In this document: piece by piece, positions 57,601-64,000 of the stretch
Layout of the letters: every line of letters starts with the position of its first letter
Numbering within the stretch: position 1 is the stretch's first letter
Assembly (NCBI GenBank): GCA_947359465.1
Contig: OX375877.1
Coordinates: 76,644,698-76,708,697 of the forward strand
Direction of reading: 5' to 3'
DNA from: Metellina segmentata
Lineage: Eukaryota > Arthropoda > Arachnida > Araneae > Tetragnathidae
Length of the DNA: 64,000 nt
Made by a program: the position numbers and the translations under genes
Notes under the pieces: generated by a model
Told to the model about the DNA's origin: nothing
The model's database searches: none
What the model saw: the letters and a program-made list of their open reading frames with translations, nothing else

Positions 57601-60496
57601 AAGCAACTTAAAAATCAATTGAATATGAAGTTCAATTATATTTAAAAGGAGTGAAAATATGTTAAAAAGTGAAATTAATATAAATTAAAAAATAACGTCT
57701 TGATTTCTAAAGAATAATATAAAACTGACTTGTGGAATGCTGCTATTGATATCATTTTAAGAAATTGATTAAAATCCTTTTTGTACTCCTTGTTGGGTCT
57801 TCCCTTTTTAGTGTGATTTTTTAAGTTTGTCATGCATATAACTAGTATGGAAGAATTTTTGACATGCTTCAGTGTATTGAAATGCAAGTTCTTACTACTA
57901 TTACTCTCCAATTTTTTATAAATTCTATTGTTTCCCTTCGGAACAAATGTCTCACTGTTGGAGTTGCTCTTCTTTTCTAAAGGAAACAACAAGTATCTTA
58001 TTATGAAACGGGTTTTACATTTTGTGAATGGAGTATGTTGGTAATTACCATTATTTTCAAGTCAAACATTCTGTCATTATAACTACTAAGCTCTTTCTTT
58101 CTCTTGATTTTTTTTATAAGAATATGCCCATTTATTATCTGAAATCATGTCTGACTTTCAGCTATCTTAAGTGTATGGTATCTGGATTTGATATACACTA
58201 GGCTCTTTTCTAGTTGCCAAAGATTCAGAAAGGGAAGATTTGACTGTATATGTGATATATTAGTTTTAATTACATAGTTATATTTTTACTATTGATTAGC
58301 CATACTAGATGTTACAATTTGCAAAACAACGACTAATAGTAACTATTAATTTGTGATTGGTAAAATGTTTTGGTTTACAGAATAGTTTATTTTCCTTACT
58401 TGATTTTCATACTATATATTGATAATTTTGGAACAAATTATTCTTTGGTTTTAAGAAAGCCTCATTCTCTATGGTATATCAGGAAAAGAAATACATCAAA
58501 CATAAGAAAAATTTAATTTTTAAGTTAAAACCAAAAAATTACAAAGTTATTGAAAAATAACCCCTTTTACTACCTACACAAAAAATTTTTAATGATGAAT
58601 TCTTAAGAAATGCTTGTATTCAAATTTTTATATTTCTCTGTATTACTTTATACAGGGTGGTAACAGAAACTGGAAAACCGGAAAGTCAGGGAATTCTCAG
58701 GGTACTTTTAAATTCTGGAAAAATCTCGGAAAATTTCACAAAAGAAGTCAGGGAAATTTTGATAATTTAAACAGCCACTATTATCATTTGTTCCTATTTA
58801 GGGATGCGCAATTACAAGTGCTTTTAAAAATCGAATAAATCGTTTCCGCCGAAATTGTAATTCTGGAGTCTTAATATTTTAACACAGCGAAAACTGTCGA
58901 CACCGTTTTTTCCGCGACAGCGTCTTGTGGCCGTTTGGCTTGCGATATACTTGTGGCCGTTTGGCTTGCGATATACTTGTGGTTTGCAATTACATTTTTG
59001 CAGAATGTTTTATGTATATCTGATTTAGACAAATAATTTTATAATGTAGGGTCAGGTGTAAAAAGTTCATAATCAAAATATTTAGTATTTTTTCTCCAGT
59101 TTTTTCAATTGCTATTGCAAGAGTTCCATTAAAGGTTCCAACTCTTACAATAATAATTAAAACATCCGTAGAGAAAAATACCAAATATTTGTGGAGAATT
59201 ATCCTTTTACCCCATCTGACCTTGAATATTTAAATATATTGTGTGGATACTATATATTGATACCAATCATGGATCACAAGGAAATATCAGAATATTTTTT
59301 TTCAAGGATTTTGTTGCCATCCTGTTATTATTTTGTAGTGTTATTTACAATTTAAATTGCGAATTGCTCAAGCAAAATATTAAAAAGTAACTCTTGTGAA
59401 AACTTTCTATGGTAAAATATTCATCCACAACATATTTAAGATAGAGCACCATGTGTGCTGGGTTCCACTTGCGAGTGGCATGGCTTTAATAAGCAGTATT
59501 AGACCAGACAAACAAAACACATTTTCACTCTCGCTTTGCAGAGATCACGTGGACTTTAAGGCCTGTTTTAATTTTAAGGGCCGTTAGAAAGCTGTACTTT
59601 TTGCTTAAAGCCCTTAAAATGTGTTTGTTTATACAAGCATCAAATGAGCTTTAATTTCTTTAAAACATCATTTTACAAAATTATTGCATATTTTATTTCA
59701 CCTCCATTCTAAAAGCCAAGTAAAGTGTCAAAGTCAAATAGACAGCTTAATATTTGCAGATTAGCTAAAATTTGATGGATTCATTGGGGAAAATTGATTA
59801 AAACTGGGTCAGTGAGACTGAAATCTAGCACGTGGAAGTTTCTTCAAATGAGCTATTATGAATTAATCTGTTAAAATCTAGATGAAATTTAGCTTTAAAA
59901 ACACAAAAATTGCCTGGAAAAAGCCCTGATCTCTATTTTGCTTAAAGAATAGGAATCCTACGAAAATTTCTTGTCCAAGTTCAAACTACATACTTTCATG
60001 TTTGAAAGCCTCCATAGATCAAGGTAGATTTGATTTTGATCACATCATAGGCCAATTTGCTTTATTTAATTAAAGCAAAGAAGGTTAGTTTAATAATAAA
60101 ACAATGATCAAACTTGACATGTGTTCTTGGGCTGAATTTATGTTAGAGTTGTCTTCAATATGAATGACCTGCATTAGGCAGGGAAAAAAATTCGGTGTTT
60201 ACTCTGATATTGCCACTATTTTTTTAGAAAGTGCTGCTGACTAATAATTTTACACTAATCACCATTTAAATATGCTATTCACAAAACCCACATTTTCTAT
60301 GAAAGTTGAATGAAATCTGGTGAATGATTTAAATACGAATTTTGTTTCAAGTCTATCGAAAAATTATTTCAGGGCTGCTGCTTGTATTCTTGTTGAGTTG
60401 CTATTGGAAAGACCTTTCATTTCTGCAACTCGTCCTAATATAATTCTGCCAGAAGTGTTCTCAATCTTTGGATTTCCTACTAAAGAAAGTTGGCCT
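42509..60496 (+). CDS. CDK-like (CMGC) pseudokinase, at least ten exons
   Basis: Gene span, incomplete at the 3' end. Exons: 42509-42649, 42738-42810, 46253-46327, 48045-48141, 49566-49650, 51628-51695, 53597-53649, 53731-53794, 57393-57452 and 60373-60496. They total 840 nt and join in phase at every GT/AG junction into 280 codons. The fold is kinase-like: alpha-C ELEIVRNLKHHHILQYYE (residues 104-121), MLQLFEALNYMHEHSIMH, HRNIQPKN (179-186) and CNFRNAR (198-204) in the DFG place. SPELLM (222-227) is at the APE place, followed by TPVDIW and FSIFGFPTKESWP, a typical CDK FxxxGTPxxxxWP segment. No glycine loop exists, the VAIK Lys is Val86, HRD has become HRN and DFG has become NFR. Phosphotransfer is therefore unlikely. 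Residues 1-71 are not kinase-like. Function unknown; splice-site conservation argues against a dead gene. Confidence 0.8.
42738..42810 (+). CDS. Pseudokinase exon 2
   Basis: Follows an 88-bp intron with acceptor TTTTTTTAG. Encodes NGNCRSLEEFKKEKCISSGL and LDHF, then one base; donor GTAAGT. Confidence 0.75.
44640..44860 (-). pseudogene. Jockey-type LINE C-terminal fragment
   Basis: The minus strand reads RLNYLQQHLHRIGVTTSPIC, then PLCCDGLMNRQHHMDCSNLQ. This is the CPLC...H...C tail of Jockey-like ORF2 proteins. It ends at TAA near 44648; a short T run (plus strand, 44624-44631) is the likely 3' tail. Confidence 0.75.
45392..46139. mobile_element. hAT-like MITE, CAGGGTGG family, copy 1
   Basis: Ends CAGGGTGGTAACAGAA and TTTGTTTCCACCCTG are inverted. 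Flanked by the 5-bp repeat TATAA (45387-45391 and 46140-46144). TCAGGGAA-type motifs recur near both ends. No transposase. Confidence 0.85.
46253..46327 (+). CDS. Pseudokinase exon 3 (beta-3 region)
   Basis: Acceptor CTATCTAG, donor GTAATA. Encodes YQCQDLIKKRPVTLVRYVIL and NPLNL. VTLVRY takes the place of VA(I/L)KK, so the ATP-anchoring Lys is Val. One base carries over. Confidence 0.75.
46328..48044 (+). other. Pseudokinase intron 3 (1717 bp)
   Basis: Contains a tRNA-SINE at 47865-47975; the rest is AT-rich with nothing recognised. Confidence 0.75.
47865..47975 (-). mobile_element. tRNA-derived SINE fragment
   Basis: The minus strand has a head-like AGTCTTGTGGTGAGGATGCT and a B box GGTTTGAATCC (47918-47928 on plus). 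The layout resembles the head of SINE family 1 copy 3 (GGTTAAGGTGTTAGTCTC...GGTTCGAAT). Confidence 0.6.
48045..48141 (+). CDS. Pseudokinase exon 4 (alpha-C helix)
   Basis: Acceptor TTTTTAG, donor GTAAAA. Encodes DLKDLLHELEIVRNLKHHHI and LQYYETAVTQLT. The alpha-C Glu (residue 104) is kept. Confidence 0.8.
48142..49565 (+). other. Pseudokinase intron 4 (1424 bp)
   Basis: Contains the hairpin MITE at 48790-49001; otherwise nothing recognised. Confidence 0.75.
48790..49001. mobile_element. Tc1/mariner-type MITE (212 bp)
   Basis: Inverted ends TTACAGTGGCATAAGTCACT and the complement of TTACAGTGGTGTAGGTCACT, continuing into TTTTTC. If TA is the target duplication, the element proper starts CAGTGG. 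No coding capacity. Confidence 0.75.
49566..49650 (+). CDS. Pseudokinase exon 5 (hinge)
   Basis: Acceptor TTTTTAG, donor GTAAGT. Encodes NVYFVYEPCACFLSNLMWDG and IEKLFQLPV. VYFVYEP corresponds to the beta-5/hinge strand. Confidence 0.78.
49651..51627 (+). other. Pseudokinase intron 5 (1977 bp)
   Basis: Contains a 32-bp tandem repeat at 50029-50124 and two related LINE-tail-like pieces near 49790-49870 and 50632-50780 (both with GGATTACCTGTGT). 50900-51300 is GC-richer, unidentified. Confidence 0.7.
50029..50124. repeat. Tandem repeat, 32-bp period, three copies
   Basis: Units begin TTATCTATGTGGTG(T/C)ATAA at 50029 and 50061; the third (50093) is diverged, TTATGTATATGGAGTAAA. Confidence 0.8.
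51628..51695 (+). CDS. Pseudokinase exon 6 (alpha-E, HR-)
   Basis: Acceptor TTCTTAG, donor GTATTG. Encodes IKNIMLQLFEALNYMHEHSI and MH plus two bases of Arg. Matches the CDK helix before the catalytic loop. Confidence 0.85.
51696..53596 (+). other. Pseudokinase intron 6 (1901 bp)
   Basis: Contains a tRNA-SINE at 52430-52540; remainder AT-rich without recognised features. Confidence 0.75.
52430..52540 (+). mobile_element. tRNA-derived SINE, probably family 2
   Basis: GCCCACTGCCACAGCCTGTG, a B box AGGTTCAATTCC (52468-52479) and the body GGTGTATTTCCTCCTG resemble the copies at 37130 and 40426. Confidence 0.5.
53597..53649 (+). CDS. Pseudokinase exon 7 (catalytic loop, HRN)
   Basis: Acceptor AATTAG, donor GTAAGT. 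Encodes RNIQPKNIAITSTGCLKV. It corresponds to RDLKPQNLLINxxGxLK(L/I) of CDKs, with the catalytic Asp replaced by Asn and the loop Lys by Gln; the Mg-binding Asn is kept. Confidence 0.88.
53731..53794 (+). CDS. Pseudokinase exon 8 (DFG region, NFR)
   Basis: Follows an 81-bp intron. Encodes CNFRNARWLWDQEPYVYTDE and S. The DFG triad reads N-F-R, and the activation segment is kept in length. Donor GTAAAG. Confidence 0.85.
54390..54793 (-). pseudogene. Helitron Pif1-type helicase, C-terminal fragment
   Basis: The minus strand reads IYKTIHTTCDTDETVNYTTA, then FLNTLEPSGVPSHILELKIG and ALIMLLRNLHTPSL. One base further on in another frame it continues NNGTKLSIEKRMPNIIEATI, MTGHAAGEDVF. The FLN-LxPxGxPxHxLxLKxGxPIxLLRN-x-NGT(R/K)L series is the end of the Helitron Rep/Hel helicase. 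The single-base frameshift and missing N-terminal motor domains mark a relic. Confidence 0.8.
54800..55060 (-). pseudogene. LINE ORF1 zinc-knuckle fragment (Jockey-type)
   Basis: The minus strand reads VRPFIPNPVRCFKCQRFGHS, then FIAC, a CX2CX4HX4C knuckle with the preceding motif typical of Jockey-type ORF1 nucleic-acid-binding proteins. A frameshift follows, after which SNAKHCQDCENSMKTE resembles the next knuckle. Adjacent to but unrelated to the Helitron piece. Confidence 0.7.
55150..56620 (-). mobile_element. Second pogo-like element, GGGGTAATTGTAA termini
   Basis: The right end reads TTACAATTACCCCGCCTGAC then TC and TA. The left end is placed near 55150 at TAGGGGTAATTGTAAACAAC, which is less well kept. 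An internal copy of the motif is at 56232-56270, in both orientations. Left boundary uncertain. Confidence 0.6.
55467..56123 (-). pseudogene. Pogo-like transposase C-terminal part, broken
   Basis: The first open piece (56123-55845) is a Lys/Glu-rich linker with KRPTYGEVLTTDQVLSRLKA at its start, known from pogo/clz9-like transposase tails. It continues across stops with FYVGKVLNILEPFMEDIETT, then VGKRKSKPIFRMYEG and KDHVKTILPTPTGSKEG, the terminal domain of the same protein type. The DDE core is absent. Confidence 0.65.
57393..57452 (+). CDS. Pseudokinase exon 9 (APE region)
   Basis: Acceptor TTATTATAG, donor GTAAGT. Encodes RGQSPELLMRTKICSTPVDI. SPE stands for APE; TPVDIW matches CDK/MAPK TPVDLW with the structural Asp kept. 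Confidence 0.87.
58653..59324. mobile_element. hAT-like MITE, CAGGGTGG family, copy 2
   Basis: Starts CAGGGTGGTAACAGAAACTG and ends TTTTGTTGCCATCCTG. Collinear with copy 1 (for example ACTATTATCATTTGT and TTTTTTCTCCAGTTTTTTCA). The flanks TTATA and TTATT fit a 5-bp target duplication with one change. Confidence 0.85.
58909..58982. repeat. 28-bp tandem duplication inside the MITE
   Basis: CTTGTGGCCGTTTGGCTTGC and GATATA occur twice in direct succession, with a partial third start. Copy 1 of the MITE lacks this duplication. Confidence 0.85.
60373..60496 (+). CDS. Pseudokinase exon 10 (alpha-F/G region)
   Basis: Acceptor TTATTTCAG, donor GTAAGA after WP. Encodes WAAACILVELLLERPFISAT, then LPEVFSIFGFPTKESWP. 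Without splicing the frame runs 20 more codons to TAA (60557-60559); that extension does not resemble a CDK C-lobe, so the donor is probably used and the next exon lies beyond the window or was missed. Confidence 0.8.
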
Positions 60497-60559
60497 GTAA
60501 GAAGTATTTTCAATGGGTGTTATAAGTATATGCCTAATTCTTATGTTCATTCAGATTAA

Positions 60560-61167
60560 AAGTATTTATTTAACATTTTAAGCTTAAATTGGAATTAGTA
60601 CCACAACTGTATATCTCACTTGCAAAATTACCTGGGCATTGCTCAAATTGAAGTGATTTACCTTCGGTGCCAAAACAATGCAAACACTCAAAAGCCAGTG
60701 GTACTTAATGTGTAATAATGTTTGAAACTTAATATGTGAATGTGGATGAAGAATTATAGAAATGATCGCAACATCAAATCTAGAGATGTCTCTATTGCTG
60801 AATTTTACATCAGAAAGGTTTTAAATTGGTATCCTGTAAAGCCCCTTCTGGCAGCCATATATGTTCTGGTTCGGGTTGTCTAGGGTGTTGATGTATGAAG
60901 ACAAGAACAAGTCAGGTTCTAACAATAACTATATATTCTCAGGTTTAGCATACAACTTTAGGCTCTTAAGCCTAACTAAAAGACACATTAAAACGGAAAC
61001 ATCGATGAGAGCTTCGCTGTTGGCGACCTCGCTGTTCACTACTCTGCTCTCTTATGCACCTGCGTCACTGAATGATTTAAATTTTTTCCCGTTAGCCAAA
61101 ATGTTTTCGTATTGTGATGTATTGACGCATTCCTTTCGTTTCTGTGGTTTGTGACTTCCGATTTCAT
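60560..61167. other. Intron or intergenic DNA
   Basis: No further kinase exon found. The minus strand at 60980-61167 may continue the gag relic (basic, Lys/Asn-rich text) but is too decayed to call. Confidence 0.4.
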
Positions 61168-61468
61168 TTACAGGCTTGTTTTGATTAAATCTGGGATTAT
61201 TTGGTCTAGGTGAGTTTCGGTTGTAAAATCCTCGCGTCGGGTTGTAGCTTTGACCTGTTCGTAGTTTTTCAGTTCATTTTCTGGAACGTATAGGAGGATA
61301 TTGGCAGCTTTTTCTTGAAGAATGTTAATTAATATTTCGGATTTATATTCTTGTGGCACGTTTTTTGTTTCAAAGGCACGTTCGAGCGAATGGAAAAATA
61401 GATTCTAATTTTCTGCCTTAGTTGGGACTGGCATACTTAGCGTTTTAACACTTTTTATATAACTTTCT
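61168..61468 (-). pseudogene. Ty3-type Gag relic
   Basis: The minus strand reads VKTLSMPVPTKAEN, a stop, then NLFFHSLERAFETKNVPQEY, KSEILINILQEKAANILLYV and PENELKNYEQVK. The text FF-x-SLExAFxxxxVPxEYKSEIL is the capsid-like part of arthropod Ty3 Gag proteins, of a different lineage from the intact element at 14-18 kb. The open frame has no ATG. It breaks off at about 61468, where the LINE 5' region begins. Confidence 0.7.
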
Positions 61469-61469
61469 A

Positions 61470-61815
61470 TGTTCGGCAGTAACTTCGCCTAAGCCGGTCC
61501 CAAGCCCGGTTGAAAAAGAAGGAGGGTGCCTAAATTGTCCTTGGCATAATCTGCCGAGATCCAGATAATCTGTGTGCAGTCTTGTCTTTTCAAGACCCCA
61601 CGGATATGATGGAGAAGGCAGATAAAGGCAACCTAAGTCCAAGGTGTGGATACCGTGCCGATGAGAATGTGAAAGTCACATGGCAACCAGGGTTAAAGGT
61701 TGTCGCAAACGGTTCACCTCGTGAAGTGGCGACCCACGTTGTAATAAGCCTTACGCCTGCATAGAGGGTCCATACAGGCGGTGACCTTTACTTACCCTCA
61801 GTAATTACATGCTTT
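61470..61815 (+). promoter_or_regulatory. 5' UTR and probable internal promoter of the LINE
   Basis: GC-rich leader before ORF1, containing the inverted repeat CCGG-TCCCAAGC-CCGG and a 60-codon open frame (61582-61764) that I regard as chance. LINEs of this group usually carry their promoter here. Confidence 0.5.
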
Positions 61816-63270
61816 ATGGATAATAAAGAAAAAAAACATGGCGGGTCAAACCGCCCCCAAAACCGTCATAAACAGTCAAAACTTGACCAAAGTGACTACA
61901 TCCCTCTGGGATCTACCACTAAGGTGCGTAGCAAGACTGTGACTGGCACTCAACCACTGGTCGATTGTGGCCCTTCAGGGCCTGCGACCAGTAGAAAACT
62001 ATTTGACGTATGTGGTACCTCAAGACCCGCGTCGACTAATCCCCCATCCGGAAGACAAGAAGTGGTCGAGTCCTCTATGCTTGACCTCGTACCTGGATGG
62101 GAAACAATGTCTCGTGCACAAAAATACAAGCACAGGAGACGACTTAATAAGATTCGTCATACTGAATCTGGAAAGCCTCAACAGCAGCAGAAGGAGACCC
62201 CAGCCGGTAAAAGAGGTAGGCCGGATGATGGTACCCCTTCCCCTAGTACCTCGGTACAGACGAAGCGACCAAGGACATCTGCTCCATGGTCGTACTGTCA
62301 AGTAGCCGCAGGTATGAGAATGGCCATCGTTCAGGAGGCCTTCCCAGAAGCAAGGTTGTCTCCTGCAGATGGAATGGATATTCAGAGAGACATTGATAGA
62401 ACCATCGACTCAATGGATCTCGATCTAATGGCCCCTCAGTTTGTAACTGCTGGTGTACTGAACGGTGCCCTCATGCTTCACTGTACCAATGAGTATTCAG
62501 TGAAATGGCTACAGGATAACTATGATGGAGGGAGGGTCGGTGGCTTTAAAATCAGGGTGCTGAAAGCGGCTGACCTTCCCAAACCAGTGAAAATAGCCCT
62601 CAAAACTCGTGATGTCTTCACCACAGAGGGTGAGGTTCTGCTTCGACGGCTTGCCCGATCGAACCCAGGCCTCAACACTGATGAGTGGAAAATCCGTGAG
62701 AGGGTCATTGTAGGGGATCGTGCCTACACTAGGTGGATAATCGAAATGGACGAAAGATCAGCCCAGCTCTTACGAGAGTGGAATTTCGAGATATTCACAG
62801 GAGCGTTCGGGAAAGGACTCTGCAAGATCTTGTCCGATCCAAATGCTACTCGTAAACTCCCCCCTCCTGTCGCCGTGGATAAACCACTTGCAGACTCTAG
62901 TGATGTGGCTCAGCCTGCACTGGATGAAGCTGTAGCGGGACTATCTGCAGAATCTGATGAGGTGGCTTCAAAGCCTGCATCGGACGAAGCTGTGATGGAA
63001 CCGCTGGCGCAGAAGGTGGGTGGTGAACCTGAGGCATTTTTTGTGAGCTCAGTAGCCATGGAGGTCATGGAACCAGTTTCTGGGGAAATGACTCCAACAA
63101 TAGGTATAGGAACAGGGCCTCAAAAGCCACAGTCTCCTTCCAGTTCAGTTAGTGACTCCACTGGGTCACTATTCAAACAAATTGATGATCTTGTGCTATC
63201 TGACTCAGGATCAGAGAAAACAGCTGTGTCTTTCTCTCCAACAAGAGATGACTCAGCCTTAATCGATTAA
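61816..63270 (+). CDS. LINE ORF1 protein (Gag-like, DUF4780-type)
   Basis: A 484-residue protein from ATG 61816 to TAA. The first 160 residues are polar and basic (RAQKYKHRRRLNKIR, then KRGRPDDGTPSPST). Residues about 160-350 form one folded domain: MRMAIVQEAFPEARLSPADG, FKIRVLKAADLPKPVKIALK and RSNPGLNTDEWKIRERVIVG. It resembles the DUF4780-type domain in ORF1 of arthropod LINEs, which binds element RNA. The last 130 residues are acidic and contain a duplicated segment (SSDVAQPALDEAVAGLSAES and DEVASKPASDEAVMEPL). There are no zinc knuckles. It is open throughout and GC-richer than the host DNA, in keeping with recent insertion. ORF2 starts 50 nt downstream. Confidence 0.85.
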   Translation: MDNKEKKHGGSNRPQNRHKQSKLDQSDYIPLGSTTKVRSKTVTGTQPLVDCGPSGPATSRKLFDVCGTSRPASTNPPSGRQEVVESSMLDLVPGWETMSRAQKYKHRRRLNKIRHTESGKPQQQQKETPAGKRGRPDDGTPSPSTSVQTKRPRTSAPWSYCQVAAGMRMAIVQEAFPEARLSPADGMDIQRDIDRTIDSMDLDLMAPQFVTAGVLNGALMLHCTNEYSVKWLQDNYDGGRVGGFKIRVLKAADLPKPVKIALKTRDVFTTEGEVLLRRLARSNPGLNTDEWKIRERVIVGDRAYTRWIIEMDERSAQLLREWNFEIFTGAFGKGLCKILSDPNATRKLPPPVAVDKPLADSSDVAQPALDEAVAGLSAESDEVASKPASDEAVMEPLAQKVGGEPEAFFVSSVAMEVMEPVSGEMTPTIGIGTGPQKPQSPSSSVSDSTGSLFKQIDDLVLSDSGSEKTAVSFSPTRDDSALID

Positions 63271-63319
63271 TAAACTCCTCTCTAAGGGTTAGCCTTGTTG
63301 CTATTCATAACCAAACAAC

Positions 63320-64000
63320 ATGGTTATGTCTGAACCCCTTAAGAAAATAGGCAATCCCATAAGGATTGCACAAATTAATCTACACCATAGCCAGTCTCCT
63401 TCAGCTTTACTTAGCAAGAGACTGGTAGAAGGAAAGATAGATATTGCCCTAATACAGGAACCCTGGGTCAATCATGGAAGGATCCTAGGCCTGGGCAACT
63501 GTGGGAATCTATTCTTTGATCGCTCATGCAGCAAACCGAGAGCATGTATCATTGTAAATAAAAATCTTAATGCCCTCCTTTTGGCTGATTTCCTTGATGG
63601 GGACAATGTTGCTATCAAGGTGATCAGTGAAAACGGAGATACCACATGTATCATGTCAGCGTACCTTCCATATGAAGAAGAAATTCCTCTAGCGACTTCA
63701 GCCAGAAGATTTGTCAAGCACTGCTTACGCTCTAGGATGAAGTTTATCGTGGGATGTGACGCAAATGCACACCACACCATTTGGGGCAGTTCCAACTGCA
63801 ACAAAAGAGGTGAGGAACTAATAGAATTTTTCTTATCTAATGACCTTTTTATTCTCAATACAGGTAACAAACCGACATTTGTCAACAGCAACAGAAGTGA
63901 AGTCATTGACATCACTTTCTGTAATGCTAAAGCAGTTAACTGTATAAAGGACTGGCATGTGTCTGACTGTACCACACTGTCAGACCATAGACAGATCCAA
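63320..64000 (+). CDS. LINE ORF2, endonuclease domain (truncated by window end)
   Basis: Starts at ATG 63320 in a different frame from ORF1 and stays open for 227 codons to the edge. The sequence is an APE-type endonuclease that nicks target DNA: RIAQINLHHSQ (Asn), DIALIQEPWVNHGRILGLG (Glu), IMSAYLPYEEE, IVGCDANAHHTIWGSS (Asp, Asn), then EVIDITF and LSDHRQI (Asp-His). All catalytic positions visible are intact. The QEPWVNxGRIxGLG text is typical of the Jockey/LOA/R1 side of the LINEs. The reverse transcriptase must follow beyond 64000. Confidence 0.9.
   Translation, partial: MVMSEPLKKIGNPIRIAQINLHHSQSPSALLSKRLVEGKIDIALIQEPWVNHGRILGLGNCGNLFFDRSCSKPRACIIVNKNLNALLLADFLDGDNVAIKVISENGDTTCIMSAYLPYEEEIPLATSARRFVKHCLRSRMKFIVGCDANAHHTIWGSSNCNKRGEELIEFFLSNDLFILNTGNKPTFVNSNRSEVIDITFCNAKAVNCIKDWHVSDCTTLSDHRQIQ

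Larger units (their letters stand above)
57453..60372 (+). other. Pseudokinase intron 9 (2920 bp)
   Basis: Contains the hAT-like MITE copy 2 (58653-59324). 57453-58652 and 59325-60372 hold no recognised feature; the 105-codon minus-strand frame at 57675-57992 has no domain. Confidence 0.75.
61470..64000 (+). mobile_element. Young non-LTR retrotransposon (Jockey/LOA group), 3' part outside window
   Basis: GC content rises sharply at about 61475, where GCCGGTCCCAAGCCCGG starts a structured 5' region of some 340 bp. ORF1 and ORF2 follow, both open. The exact 5' end is inferred from the composition break and the end of the gag relic. The element runs off the right edge. Confidence 0.8.

Noticed and set aside
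57675..57992. 105-codon minus-strand frame
   Set aside because: Lies inside an intron of the pseudokinase gene, Lys/Asn-rich, no domain or splice context.
63472..63975. 167-codon minus-strand frame
   Set aside because: Exactly antisense to the LINE endonuclease ORF, which has all family motifs; the minus frame is a shadow.
1..64000. CRISPR array, bacterial operon or viral genome
   Set aside because: No spaced identical direct repeats, no ribosome binding sites or operons; introns, SINEs and polyadenylation signals show animal nuclear DNA.

Overview
The window is nuclear DNA of an arthropod, most likely an arachnid such as a spider. It is strongly AT-rich, introns are kilobases long with GT/AG borders, and Tc1/mariner, pogo, hAT, LINE, tRNA-SINE and Ty3 sequences fill most of the space. 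The arachnid assignment is inference from the repeat types; the host genes do not name a species.

Three host genes can be supported. (1) MRPL52 (mitochondrial ribosomal protein mL52) lies on the minus strand. Its five small exons (37985 down to 23457) join in phase into 129 codons, with introns full of transposon remains. (2) TPGS1 (tubulin polyglutamylase complex subunit 1) is a single-exon gene on the plus strand at 38362-39084. It diverges from MRPL52 across 376 bp, which probably holds a shared bidirectional promoter. (3) A plus-strand gene of at least ten exons (42509-60496) encodes a CDK/CMGC-like pseudokinase. All ten exons join in phase (840 nt, 280 codons), but the glycine loop, beta-3 Lys, HRD Asp and DFG Asp are all missing. 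The gene probably continues beyond the window.

The rest is mobile DNA. 0-14 kb: a possible terminal exon of an unknown gene, a tandem duplication, a MITE, a deleted Tc1/mariner element, a SINE, a Jockey-type LINE tail and a dispersed repeat. 14231-18664: a complete, very young Ty3/mag-like LTR retrotransposon on the minus strand, with identical 195-bp LTRs, a 5-bp target duplication, PBS, PPT and gag and pol in the same frame separated by one UAG. 20-23 kb: Tc1 and hAT relics around a (TA)n tract. 23.4-38 kb: MRPL52 introns holding a LINE relic, a mariner with a nested hAT-like element, a pogo-like element and a long-TIR MITE. 39-42.4 kb: SINEs, two of them tail to tail. 42.5-60.5 kb: the pseudokinase gene, with LINE, hAT, SINE, Helitron and pogo remains in its introns. 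61.2-64 kb: a Ty3 gag relic interrupted by a younger, GC-richer LINE whose ORF1 is intact and whose ORF2 (endonuclease) runs off the window.

The most interesting signals are the pseudokinase, the in-frame amber codon between gag and pol in an otherwise intact young element, and a hAT-like family (three copies) whose copies carry 5-bp rather than 8-bp target duplications.
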